A stretch of DNA of 64,000 bases from Polytrichum commune (taxonomy: Eukaryota; Streptophyta; Polytrichopsida; Polytrichales; Polytrichaceae). The stretch lies in the NCBI GenBank assembly GCA_950295325.1, contig OX485803.1:33728001-33792000 (forward strand), written 5' to 3'. How positions within the stretch are numbered: the first letter of the stretch is position 1; every line of letters starts with the position of its first letter. Made by a program: the position numbers and the translations under genes. Below are positions 24,500 through 38,050 of the stretch, piece by piece. The notes beneath the pieces are model-generated. The model was given only the letters and a program-made list of their open reading frames with translations, ran no database searches and was not told the DNA's origin.

Positions 24500-27400
24500 T
24501 CATTCTTCATTGTCAGAAACTATTTCACATGAAGCACGGTTAATACGAGAACTACTAGCCATATCAGGGGACGGACGATGAGTTGACAAAGAAGCGATGC
24601 CCAAGGATATAGGAGATGCAGTTGACTCTTCTCCATCAGCAACCAGTTTTGCAAATTCGAGTTGCTTAATCACTTCGGTCATTTCTGGCCGATCCTTGCG
24701 CTCATTCTGTACACATTGGATAGCTATTCCCAACACTATCTTTACACTTTCAGCAGGTGGCCGTGATTTTGCAAGCGTCGGATCCAGAATGGCTTCATCT
24801 AAATTCTCTTCCCAAAGAGCCTCGCGAACCTGTGTACATGTAATATGAGATAGACAAGCTTAGTACCTTTAAGGTATGTGGGCCTTGCATGGTCGCTCAA
24901 GTTCTTAATTGAGGGGACGCACACACACACGAGTGGAAGGTATATATACGAGTGGATGTTCTATGACAAGGATTCTAATCAGGAATGAACATGACACAAA
25001 CATGTTCTACAATGAGATTGGACAATGTGCTCAAAATATAATGCACCATTCTAGGTTTAATAGTCAACACAATTGGGACAGTCTATGTGATTATTTAAAG
25101 AGAAAGTATTCTTCAATTTGAACTTTTGTAATCTTGCATTTCTCCTCAAACTTGGAAACTTGAAATGACGAGTTATTTGTGATTCATAACTAATATTCAA
25201 TTAAGGAAAATATTGATCCAATCAAATCAGATCTAACCTGATCCAAACAATCAAAATTGTTTGTGGAGTTGAAAGTGCCCACAATGCACCCACATACCTT
25301 AGTTGTTAGATGTTGGGATTATTCTCTCTCATTGATCTACATGTATCTAATATATAAAGCTTGAAACTCCCATGATTTTATAAGATACACACCAAACTTT
25401 TTCAAACACCTACTTTTGGGTATAATACGATTGATATTGACATATAACAAACACTAGCAACATTATTTTGAGGCTCAATGAGACTGCTCATTGGTTGGGA
25501 TAGCCAAAAAGTCAAAGCTCAACTGGTACTCAACACTACCCGCTTTGTGCACACCTATTTAATAAGAAGCTTGCATATTTGCTATTTGAATATTTCTCAA
25601 AAGTTGTCATGTGGATCTCATTCTTTAAGAATTGGATTCGTACAAGACTTTCTAATCACTGCATAATTTCCAGAATTTATTGCACATCAGAAGAGACCAA
25701 ACCTCCTGGAAGTAACTGTAGTAGGCTCGTCCATCTTAAGACTGTTAACATATACATTGACATTTGATGAGTCATTATAGGTCAGGATCTGTGAAAAAAG
25801 TGTGAAAATGAAACAGAACTGGAAAGGGGAATCTTACTGTTTCACGTAGTATCCAGTTCCTGAGATCATATTGTTGGTGTCCAAAATCTTTTGGCTGTTT
25901 ACCGGTTATCAGTTCTAGAAGGACAAGGCCAAAGCCAAAGACATCACCCTCTTTCGACCATCTGGAATCCCTTGCATGCCTGCATAATTCCAAAGCTTAG
26001 AGGTATTAGAGTTGACAGATCAATCAATGTAAGTCAATTTTATGTTCATTCTAGGTGAGGTATAACATATGACCTAATTTGCACATAAAGTGGGTTCGTA
26101 GATTTGGGTTCATGATGGTTTGGATGATAAGGAATCAGGATTTACACAATGTGAATCATACTTTTAAGGAATCTTGATCTTGAATCAAATAACGGCCTAG
26201 GGGAAGACATACGCTGGGTCAAGATATTGAGTTGTATCTTCGCCATAAGGATGCGCTGCACCTCCACCAACATCCTGAATAGAATGTGGATTTTCTTCTG
26301 TGATTTCTCTTGATAACTCAAAGTTGGTTACTTTGGCAATTTCATTCGCAGTGATGTTTTTGGTTGCCTCTTGAGCCGAAAGATCGCTGACTAAGATGTT
26401 GGCACTTCTCACATCACAGTGGATTATGGGGAGTTTGCATTGTGTATGAAGGTAGTTCAAACCTGCTAGATATCAATTCACTTCTTAGCAAATAACAAAT
26501 TTATATAGCCACAATCCATCCACCCACCCAATGTTAGAATTTACAGTGAGAAAATGCTATGTATATCATGATGAGCTTAAACCAAAAAGTCTAGATCACA
26601 TCACTATAGCTGGAAACTGAAGTGGTCAGCTCAGTTTACCTTGTGATGTATTAAGAGCAATTTGAAGTCGCGTTAGCCAATTTAGATTTGGATTTTTCTC
26701 TGTTGATAGAAAGACCACCAAGAGTATAAAAAAAATGACTGGACTGGGAATACACTACACTAAATATGATATTTAGTGTGACTTACTATTTGGAATTACG
26801 CAATGCTATATCTATTTACTGTACATCTCATATTTTATCAACAAATTGATAGTTTGAACATTATAGAACATTGACAACGTTACTTGGTAAAAAAAAGTTT
26901 CTAATAGTAAAAAGATGTAGCACCGTGTAAATCCAAATAGTAAGTCACACTAAATATCATATTTGGTATATAAAATTAGTGGATTTAATGTCATATCCAT
27001 TAGAAAACTTTGCGACATTCTAAGTTTCCACTAAATGATATTCGTGACATTAATGTGCTCAAAACACAGTCAAAACGCATGAGTGCTAGGCATTGAAGTG
27101 AAGACTTGAAACTACTTATCACTGTAGTCTTAGGGGTCATTCACACCAACTTGACCAATACACTACTTTACTTTTATATTTATTGTCCAAGAGTTATTGC
27201 AAATCTGCTCAAAGTGTCAAAGCAATACCTTTGAGATAGTAGTCAAGAGAGCGGTTTTGGAAAAACTCCTCATAAATCAGTACAAGCATTCCATTTCCAT
27301 CATAGGAATAGCCTTTTAAGGAGACCAAACTTTTGTGATGCACCCTTGAATATATAGAAACCTACCACATCAAGCACATTAAGTGAATGAGCATCCCTCA

Positions 27401-30400
27401 ACCTCAACACTTCCAATTGTATATCTACATCACAGTCAAAAATCTTGTTGAAGTGTACTTTTATTGCTAAGCTCCTTATTGAACCACCTCTAGACGAGGA
27501 ATCAAAAGCCATTGCAACAAGAATCATGGGCGGATACCATACTCCTCAATGTTGAATCAAAGTCATCCCAGTAATTACTCTATATGTGCTAGGTTGTCTA
27601 GTATGCCCATTTAGACAAATAGGTTAACATATCCCAAGAGGGGGGGGGGACATTTCATTGGAAACCTAAATGACATGCGTGGGTATGAATCAAAAACCCA
27701 TGTATATGAGATATTTATAGAGAAAACAAATGTGTACATCCTAATGGTAGGCTTTAAAATAGGCTCAAGCATTTATTCTAAGATTTTTAATTTAATTTGA
27801 TAAATGCCTCCACTACATACACAAAATTTAAATCACAAAATAAATGACCCTTTACAACATATACAGAACCCTACAAGAATGGATGGGGTAGTCATTGGGG
27901 ACCATTGCCATATGACAATAAGGCATGAAAACATACATATTAATGAAACTAGAACATCTATTGTCAATTTTCCTAAACCTTAAAGCCCCTTTTGTACATC
28001 TACCTTTAGTTCGAAATTCTGAATATCCTTTTTTAATGTATGCACTAAAGAAAAACAACACCTCTCCCTTATGTATACTATGTACACTAATGCCTCAAAT
28101 GCTACCCCTTTCCACACTCACATCAATTCATACATGTTATAAAGAGTCAACCCCCCTAGATTTCATAAAGACTCATGTTTGACGCAATATTACCAATTAA
28201 AAATAAAAAATCATCAATCAAATGCGATGACAATATCTATAAGTATACCAAGTCTTTATTTTAAACCTATGGAGAGCTAAAAATAAAAGCATGATAACTA
28301 TTGAAAGGAGTGTCAAAGATTGTCGAAAAGTGTAACACGTGACACTACTTGGGTCCACCTTATCGTGGTTGGACTCTTGTCTCTCCCCCGCCGCCCCCCC
28401 CCCCCCCCCCCCCAAAAAAAAAAAAAACAAAAAAAAAACAACAACAATGTTACGGTAAGTCCTCTTGAACTAGGAAAATCATGGACATTGCCAAAAAAAC
28501 TCTTAATGAAGGTTGCATGAAGTACCCACGACATGATGGAATTGGACAAACATTATCATGTATACCAACAAAACGAGGGTCCACGATTGCATGGGAAAAA
28601 TCACCTCATTTTTGAGCTTCTGGTTGTGAACTGGGTCATTGGCAGATTGCCTTCGGACAATCACTTTGGTTCCACAAACTTGTGCTTCTTCCAGGTTTTC
28701 AGTTCTGTTTATTTCTTCAGTATGCCCTCGGGCGGTGGTCTTCTCAGGCTCCATGGTTCCTATATAGACTTGTTCAAATTGACCCACTTCCTTCAAATCT
28801 GCATTTCTAATTATCTCTTCGACTTTTTGGAATCTCCATTCTTTTGTGCCTACAATGAACACATGGCTCACTCAGTTAATAATTTATAACATACATATGT
28901 CACAGTGCTCAAGTGGCCGACTTACTGATTGAAAAATCATTTTGCAAATCAATTACAGACACATTATTTTGACAACGCAAAGATCTTTCTGACTTACAGC
29001 ATGTAGTATTTGGGAAAGCAGCAATTTTATTGATATATTTTGGACAAGGCTGGAACCTCGTGATTCTAGTGACTTCCGTTGCCAACATTTATAGATATCC
29101 TGGAGTATATATGTATACAATATTTTTCATCACCTTTTCTGAGTTGAGGTTGTTGATGTACTTTCCAATAAAGGATGCTCAAGTAACTGACTTCTAGAAC
29201 CAACACCACACCTAGTAAAACTAGGATGCCACCCAATATGATGTTCATAACTGTAGCTGTTGTTGGTGGTGGCTTGAGTGTAATATTTCTCAATAATGTG
29301 TTCCCTGGAGAATACCTAAGGCCAGTCCAACATCCTAGTTTTAGAATCCGGATCAAGTGGTGCACTGTTTAGAGACGTCAGTGACCTACGAAAACTTACA
29401 ATTCATGAACATGTTTTAAGTTAACAAACAAAACAATGTCGTAGAATTTTGGAAATAACTGTTTTGGTAATTTGGAGAGGGTTAAAACCAATTCTGTACC
29501 TGATGTTCATGTCGGTTCTTGCAAGAAGATTTTCAGGAATATCTCCACTGAAATTATTGTTCTCCATAAATCTGTTTGAAAATCATAAGTTGTCCATGCA
29601 AATGGTGAGTTACTCATGACCTCATTGTCCAAATTTTTGAATCAAACAGATTGAAATGTAACTAGTATATTAATGAGGATCAACAGAAATCACCAATAAG
29701 TTTATGAGTTGTCAATCGCCAAGTTGCTCTAATGTTGAACATATATATTTAGGTTACAAAACGTAAGACTCTGGAAGAGTATGTTTGTGATCTCAAGCAC
29801 TAAGAAGAGTATGTAGTTAGAGGAGAAACATTATGTTGTCACATGATTGCTCACAGTTCAGTCAAGTGCGTCAGTGTTGCCAACCAATCCGGTAGAGGCC
29901 CACTCAGCATGTTGTCTTGCAAATGCCTGAATATTTACAAAATATTAGAATTAAGCTGCTCAACTATCACCATGAAGACATGCATTGTAATAATTGACAT
30001 TTCTACCACAATGTAGTAGCAGACTGACCACTGCCTACTCAAGTATATTTCAAACAAGTTAATTTGAATCTCTCCAACACCTTAATTAACGTGAACCAAT
30101 GGCACTAATAGAACAGTTTGTGATTCGATAACTCACAATACTTTCAGTTTTGTTAGCACACTCAGATCAGGCATTGATCCAGTCAATGAATTGTTGTCAA
30201 GAAATCTGCACATCATATCAAATATCATTGCACCTCATTTAATCATCCACTTTCTTTAGTACACACATTTTAATCAATCTTTTGAATACCCACACGTAGT
30301 GTGCATCATGTTTCATGATTATATTCATTTTTTGGACCATGAACCTGAACTTTGATGTGGAATAACTAAAAAAGACATCAGAAAGGTTCCATAAATTACA

Positions 30401-33294
30401 AGCTTGTGAGATCCAGAAGGTTAGCAAAGCTGGAGGAGATTGTGCCACCAACTTGGTACCCTGACAAGTCCCTGCCAAGAGTCAGCATAAGTATTAGGGT
30501 TCAATATATAGTATACTTATTAAGGAAAGATCATCGCTTTAAGGATACTTGTATGGGCTTTGTATTCAACTCATGATGAATCTCACAAAGACATTCAGTT
30601 CCTGGGCAAAACTTTTGAAGAACTCTATCTGTTCTGAGGTAAACTACCAATCGTTTTACAACAATAAATTGATCAAATTTTCACTGCAATTAAAAATGGC
30701 TCAAGGCAGTTGGAACCCACACAGCAACAATCACAGGGTGACTTGATATATCTGACGTGCCACAAGTCACCCAAGGATGTGGGCTTGGAAGACACGGATC
30801 ACCAGTCCATACAGACAGACTCGATGTGTTAACCTTGATTGCATCAATGGCAAGCCCTGCAGTAATTAGAAAACAATCCATAGCTAAGTTACATATAGAT
30901 TTCAAGTGACCTCTATACAAATATTAGGTCACCACAACTTCCTGCTGCTCCAAAATTCAGACTATCATAGGTCACGCTGTTCATGAGACATAAAGGATCG
31001 AATTTGAAATGGTGAATGTGAACTCACCATCCCTGTCTAAAGTTTTGACAGCTGTAGGGGCTGTGATTGCATAAATCTCCAGGGCATTTACAAGGGGACC
31101 CAGCTGAGAAGTCAAACTTGGGTACAAATTTATGGTACTCGAAACCGGAAATCCAAAACCAGCCCATGTGGAATTAGTAGCAGAGAATAGCCCACCAGCT
31201 AAGATATAAATATCAACATAGAAATCTATATAGCCTGGCACATGTACGTAGAATCCTCGGGAGCCTATATTCGTTAATGTTGGATCCAGCTCTGCAAAGT
31301 AGAGAACCATGTATGCAAGGATGCCATTGGGTCCATCATTCAAAAACCTAATTGTCATGTTGCCATTTGTGGTGAAGGCAGTTTGAAATAGCCCCTCAGG
31401 AGTGTGAGCCGCATAGCTCCAAAGGTTGATTGTTTGGTTTGCAGTCAATTTTTGTAAAGGAGCAGTACAAAGCAAATAAGAGGTATTCAACCCTTCATTT
31501 GACCACCATCTGTCATACGTATCACGGTTGGGATTTCTGCAAACATAAGTAAGCAAAGATCAATTTAGCATGAATCAACAATATTGCTCCATCCAATGTT
31601 TTCACATAGGTAGGTCCCTAGCTACTACAGAGGCTCCAGCTCAGGGCCACTGGATGCTTACAATCTAGAACTGACCTATCTGAATGCAAAGTACACTTTA
31701 CTATGGTGTGATTTGGATATCTAAGTGAATGCATGGTCAATAATCAACACAAATTAGGGTATCAAAGAACCTACCCGTGGGTATCAATATTGTAATATCA
31801 GTCAAATATTGATCTTTGGTGGGTATATCAAGCTGAGAGAATCTCTGTATATCTGAGTTGTTATTTTGTCAATACTGTTCTTAACCATATTGATACTAAG
31901 GTGATTTCATCCAGGTATGCAGGTTCTTACATGGTATATAGACCCAAATGAGATCAAAACCCTAAAACACTGTCCAATACCCATATCCTGCTGGACCTGT
32001 CAAAAAATGTGAAATACTCATAATAGATACCCGAATGGTATGAAACAAAAGACGATTTTAGTGATGTAACACTGGTGTGTACTTATTTGAAATTTGTTTT
32101 ATTAAACTTACCTTTGAGTAGTGTTTCCACCAAAACTTAGCCTGTGTTGCAGCATCATAAATTGTCCTGCGCTCAAGTAGTCACTGAACGAAGGATACTC
32201 AGGTCCGGGCCGCAAGGATATAGCAGAAATGAAAGGGTTCCCATACTCAGATAAAGATGCATTTTGTGTGAGACATAGAAAAATAATACTGTTTTGTGAT
32301 CTCACTGTGAATTCAGGCTTGTCAAATGTTGATCCAGTGGGGTCAACAGTAATGTTGGCAACTATGGTTCCATCTATGGCCATCGAGAACCTTGGGGGAC
32401 TTGGAGCATTGTCGTAGGATGCATCATACAAGAAAGAGGCCCGAAGAAGGTACGTTTGGTTTGGCATCACAGGCAAACTATAGCAGTTCTTTGCTTGACT
32501 ATCATTGAAGAATCTCAAGGTTCTAAGCTCAGGATAATTATCCAAAATTGTTGTCTGTGGACTAGAAATATTTGCATAATTTACCCCAGTGGTTATGAAT
32601 GCTGCATCAGGAAGCCATGTCACTCCTGTGTAGTTGTCACTCCTATTGGCTGTTGCACCACAATCAATGTAAATCCATCCTGGCAAATAATCTGGCAGAT
32701 GAGATCACACACGGTTGAAAAATCATTTTCTTGTCAGTCGAGGCAATTAATTTCCTTCTCCAACAAGTGGAAGCTCTCAACATTAGAGAAAAATTGGACT
32801 CAACACAGATATACAAAAGAAAGATCATCGTCATCATCATCATGTGATTTTCTACATCTGTTTCACCAACAAATTAAAGGATTCCACTTCAAGTAGGCAA
32901 GCATCTTGAACCTCTGGTGCATGTAGTTCTCAAATGCAGGTAAAACAATAATTCTGAATATCTAATTGAATCTTTCAATACTAATACATAAACCTCTTGA
33001 ATTAACTATGATCATATGGTCCATAACCAAGACGTGACTTTGATCTTATAAATAATGTAGTGCAAACCAAGAGTTGCACTGAGTATGAGTCTCATCTATA
33101 GTCCTTGTAAATAGATGTAGTCTTGAAAAGTGATTCATGGAGACTCTTGCAACTCTACAGATTTATCATAATTTATGCAAAGTGAAGTGATCATAACCTG
33201 GCACCGCCCACACTCCTGGAACAATGCAGAGAGTGTACAGGTGACTCAGAAATGCAATAAAGATCACTCCTGCAACTCCCACACATCTTTCCAT
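24500..33294 (-). CDS. Malectin-like LRR receptor (pseudo)kinase 2
   Basis: A 978-residue paralogue of the neighbouring receptor with the same 15-exon plan: 33294-33198, 32679-32112, 31536-31028, 30856-30721, 30471-30400, 30205-30137, 29926-29855, 29571-29500, 29315-29134, 28849-28605, 27361-27229, 26699-26640, 26462-26213, 25979-25838 and 24829-24500. Every phase closes with no stop. Order: signal peptide (VIFIAFLSHLYTLCIVPG), malectin-like domain starting WIYIDCG, WTGDPCLP, four LRR exons (72, 69, 72, 72 nt), membrane segment (ILGGILVLLGVVLVL), kinase-like domain. The glycine loop is degenerate (EVGQFEQV), the VAIK lysine is replaced (VIVRR, about residue 658), the catalytic loop reads HCDVRSAN and DFG reads NFE (about 785). 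So it probably cannot catalyse phosphotransfer and may act as a scaffold or co-receptor (inference). The C-terminal tail is longer than in paralogue 1. Confidence 0.92.
26757..26968. mobile_element. MITE with palindromic ends, copy A (in receptor 2 intron)
   Basis: Each end carries ACTAAATATGATATTTAGT or a close variant, itself a near-palindrome. The roughly 210-bp element is AT-rich and lies in the intron between exons 27361-27229 and 26699-26640. Other copies are at 36624, 50872 and 51547. Confidence 0.8.
28382..28442. repeat. Poly(C)/poly(A) run in receptor 2 intron
   Basis: A run of some 20 C followed by A-rich sequence, inside the intron between exons 28849-28605 and 27361-27229. Exact lengths may reflect sequencing limits. 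Confidence 0.8.
31714..32078. repeat. Dispersed non-coding repeat, copy 2
   Basis: Inverted copy of the 10093-10430 repeat. It fills over half of the intron between exons 32679-32112 and 31536-31028 of receptor 2. The matching intron of receptor 1 (17756-18186) lacks it. Confidence 0.75.
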
Positions 33295-36200
33295 TGTTTA
33301 ATCTTATCTCCTCCTCTCAAACCATGTCACCAACATCGATCAACCATCAAGCTACACTCCTGTAGGTTACAAATCGGAAAGTTTTGATTTTCAATGTGTG
33401 AAGGATCAGAATCCAGATAACAGGTTCATGACACAAATCCTCAGTGCAGCAGCCGTCAGTTGGATGCATATATTGATCCCAGGTAGATCCTCGATCACCA
33501 CCTAGGGAGATTCAAGAGCCAAATGCACAAATCAACTTAGAAAATCTAATTGAAATTCTTTGCACCCACAGGCCATTTTCCTGGGATCAAGGAGATCGAT
33601 CATTATTCGACTGAATTTCCTGACATCCATAAATGCAACTGCAAGAAATTACATACTGACTCAACAGCATCTCATGAGTGAACTTGACACTTTGGTAATT
33701 AATTTCCTGCCTCTACATTGAAGGCATTGAAGGACATTGATAATTTCAACTATTGTATTAACCTCAGTACATTCTGGTCTCAAATTGGGTGAAATGTCAC
33801 TTGCCTAAGAACATTGCTATAACAAGCATAGTCATGAGGTCCTGACTTGCGGAATACGGCAACACATATTTTTATCACATTCCTCAGGATATTAGCCTGG
33901 AACGGCCAACTAGTATTCGAGTTCCAGGATCGTTTTGCAGGAATAGAGATAGGTACTTACTTCCAATATCTCTCCTGCTGAAACTCTATTATGGTCAATA
34001 TTAGCATGAAAGTTGCAAGAACTTGATTTCTGGGGAACTTACCCCATTAACCATGAATATTCATCCCATAATTATGGAAATATCATTTCGCATCAAAGCT
34101 TGCAATAAGGGTGCCGAGAAATTGCAGGAAGGATTTGCAAGGCACTCTCAAAGAATACTATTTCTAAATACACTAAATATACCAATTGATGAGTGTGGGA
34201 AATTAGTGAGGGTGGGAAATTAGTGAAGGTGATACTAAATTCCTTTACACTATGAATTTGTGCCACCAAAAGATCTTAGGTCTAAGACTAGGAAGCATTG
34301 TTAATCTTGGCACTGGGCATTATTCACTTAAAGTACCGGCACTTGGCACTAATCATTAAATATATCATCACTTGGCATTATTCACTGACAAGCATGTGGC
34401 ATGCACTAATCACAAGCACGCACTAATTTTCTTAAAATCTTTGATAATTGAGCATAGAATTTATCATAGCCATGAATATAGTGTCACTTAGTAGAAACTT
34501 CAGCCTTCAGTGACTTTGAGATTTGGCTAGATTGTGCGTGTGACTTGAATTAGAATTACCCTCACTAATTAGTATATTTAGTGTAGCATTTGCAAGTTGC
34601 AGTGAGTTGACCAGATTTGACCAGTCCAACCTTATAATCTCTAAGTTTTTTAGTTCCAAATAAGTCTTTCTATTTCCTAAGGATTGGCTTTTCGATAATA
34701 CCAAAGTGCCCTTCATTCCACCAATTTATACTAACTAAGATATATTTATCCATGTCACATTTGCAAAGAGTTAAATAATCTAGAAAATTCACACTGAAAT
34801 GTTTCTAATCATTTTTATGATGGCATTTGCTATGCAATGCATACCATTGCTAAGCCTCTTGTTCCCTCACCCATCCTAGGTCATGGTCTATGGGGACCTT
34901 GCCATAGCACTACGACTTTGGTCGTTGTTTTCTGGAGGATCAAAACATGCTTATTTTCAATTCTTGGTTGTTTTATTCTCATGCCTAGGATAAGTGGCAA
35001 GTGGAGCTTAGTAATGTTATGAATATGCATACAATATTTGAATTAGTGAAGTTGAGTTCTTCATTGAGGTTACAATATCATTTGGATGATGAGATGAGCC
35101 TATTCCTTGAGAGAGAAGGGGTTAAAGAGATGTAGTCTTGCTAATTAAAGCATGAACTTGGAGGTGATTCCAAGTTCAAGAACTAAATTTTACTACTGAC
35201 ATATGTGACAACATACATGGTTGGGACACTTCTAACAATCCGCATTGATAATAACACTCAAAAGAGGCCCGTCATATGAAACACTTATGGAGCTCCCAAA
35301 AGAATATTCTATGGCAATTTAGTCAAAGTGGCAAGAAGTGTCAAGAAACGATTTAGTCTAAAAAGCAGTATTTAAGTTGAGATGGCATTGTAGTACATGG
35401 GCTCCATAGATATCTAAGGGTAAAGGGGGTGGGAACTATAAATAAGTTGGACCATAATGACATGAGTATGAGAAGAGAGTAATAATTTATTTTGAACAAC
35501 CCCAAGCAATGTAAGAAGTGAGTGCGGTACCTAGATGATTTTGCAACTTATTGTCATACAACAAATCAAGTCAATTTTTTCTATGGTCCTCGCTAGGGAC
35601 ATGCCCCCAACTCCCCCACAAGCTACTATTATCACTCACTACATTGTTTTGTCCATTTAGTGTGGGTGGGAAATTTATCTAGGTTGAAAATTAGCATGGC
35701 CCACATTAATTTATTTAGTACTTGCATTGGTCAATGAATGTATGGACAGTTGCAAAATACAATTGAATGAAATTTTGAATTTTACATCCAAATATGTAAA
35801 GGAAAATTCCTGCACTCATTTTTCACACAAGAAATTATAGTGGGCCACTTTAAATTATAAAAACAAATATTGTGGATAATTGTTGGGAATTACTGTGGTC
35901 CACACTAATTAGACAAAAAAAATGTAGTCTCGGAACCCTTATTTGGAGTTTGGGCCATGTTCTTAATGGTGCGGGTGCTAAGGATGCCAAATGCCTCCAT
36001 CAAGACCAGGTGAGGCAACCCAAAGCCACATTTAATTCAAAGTTGTGTAACAATGATGACCATGCATGAGACTCAATGGATTCGTAATGCCACTAACTAT
36101 GCACAAAGGTCCAAGGCCACACACAAGTTAGACTAAGATGTATTTAATATCATTGTTTCAAAAATCAAACCTCCAATTTTTCACATAAAGAATAAAAGTG

Positions 36201-36623
36201 AGATTGTGTTTGTAATTATATGGTGTGAAGAAATCCTCCAAAGTTTTGGTATCATTAAGGTGTTTGTGAGATTCAGAGTGTTCAACTTGAGTGTTTGTGA
36301 GACCAACTAGACTTCACACTCCATAATCTAAAAATCGAGGTATTGGGGGGGAGGGGTGGGGGAAGGAAAAAAAGAAGGAAAAGATAACCTCAATGAAAAA
36401 AGAAATGATTGCCGAAAAGAAAATTTTATGGTTTGAACAAATAAGTTGTACTGCACGAAATGAAGTTCATCATATATATAGAGGTAAATGAGTGTCATGT
36501 GCTTTGCATAGGATGCTTATCCTTGAACATAGGTGCCCTATGCTAGAGCATATTGTATGTAATCTCATGGTTTAGGATGTGTCCTATGCTTTGGTAAAGT
36601 AGTATTCTTTAATTAAACATAGG
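33295..36623. other. Long intergenic stretch, no gene seen
   Basis: The left end is the presumed promoter of receptor 2. A loosely repeated 'cacttggcatta' motif lies at 34312-34390, and a G-rich run at 36345-36362. Small open frames show no recognisable family. Decayed transposons are likely but not identifiable by eye. Confidence 0.5.
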
Positions 36624-36843
36624 TACACTAAATATGATATTTAGTGTTACTCAATATTTGGAGCTACACAGTCCAATATCTTTTTATTATTAATCTTAGT
36701 TTTTACCAAGTAAAAATGTTAATGTTCCATAATGTCCAAACAACCAATTCGACCTTTGTTGGTTAAAAAAAAGGTGTACAACAAATAATTATAACATTGC
36801 ATAATTTCAAATAGTAAATATCACTAAATATCATATTTAGTGT
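36624..36843. mobile_element. MITE with palindromic ends, copy B
   Basis: A 220-bp element with the ACTAAATATGATATTTAGT-type ends at both sides and an AT-rich interior like copy A, including a 'ggtaaaaa'-type run and the cgcaat/gcataat motif near an end. Confidence 0.8.
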
Positions 36844-38050
36844 AGTTTATGCTTTACCATAGGTATCTTATGGTTTAGCACATGTGACCTTGTGGTGAAG
36901 CATGTGCAACTTGCAAAGTGTGCACTTATTGTATATTAAAAACACCTCTAACAAGCATGGGCCGATAAGTATGGTATGGTGGAGGCTCAAAAGCGAAAGC
37001 TTTAGTTCAGCAAAAGCTACTTTAATATATAGGTGTTCATATGGATCGTTTGTTGAAGCATGCCCCGTGCATAGCATTATAACATTTCTCATTAATTGGA
37101 CAACAACTTGATGTCATTTATGTGTACTATTCTAATCCCCAACCTAACTCTTGGCACAATGGATGAGCTCATTAGCTAGATTCAGTGAATTAGAGTTGCA
37201 ATTAACAAAGTGCACTATAGGAGCCTTCACAAATAGGTTGTCTCTTTACCCATGCAAATTACGTTGGGTCAAACTAAAGATCACAAACACTTATAACTTT
37301 GTTTATTCATCCGCATAGCAACCACATTAACACAATTATCACTGTATATTCTTACTGTCGAAGTAAATACTCATAATAATGTGGAATGTCATAAATTAGC
37401 GTGGGGCTACCCAAGTGCACATGTCTGTACCTATGAAGGAAGACTCTTAACTCAACCTGTGACAGGGCGTCCTTGATGGGTTCACTAGCCTTCTGGGCCA
37501 ATGCAAAAGGCCATTGTGTTTCATACACACAGGTAGCCTGAGCAAATCTTCTAGACCTCAGAAACTATAGAATCTGTTCAATTTACTCCAAACTGCCAGG
37601 TTAGAAACGAACACACAAGCAAAATACCTACTCAGCTTAGTCTATCTGCAACTAATATAGCTGAGGCAACAACATATAGCTGAGGCAACAACATCAAGCT
37701 ATACGCAATTTAATTTGCATGTTAAAAGCCTGCAAAACATACAAACACTTACACAATCCTCGTGCTTCTAGGCATACACAGACATGGGTGGAACTGTATA
37801 CTACGGACTCGGGCAAAGAAAAACAGTCCTGTGGCCCATCTGGCCTTTCTTTCACTTGGCATGATTTTCTAGATACTCGCCTTCTGAAATATGCCATAGC
37901 TTCTGAGGTGCAACTCGACTTGGTGAACCTAGCTCAGACTCAGATGTGAAGTTACGCGAGGCTACAGAATTATTTTTTCTATCCCAAAGTAGCACTTCCT
38001 CTTTTTGTGGCACGTAGCAATGTGCCCAAAATGTACCATAACAAATGGAG
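36844..38050. other. Intergenic and 3' flank of the TIR-NBS-LRR gene
   Basis: No gene seen. The right end should hold the 3' UTR of the minus-strand immune receptor gene. A short duplication 'tatagctgaggcaacaaca' is at 37656-37692. Confidence 0.5.
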
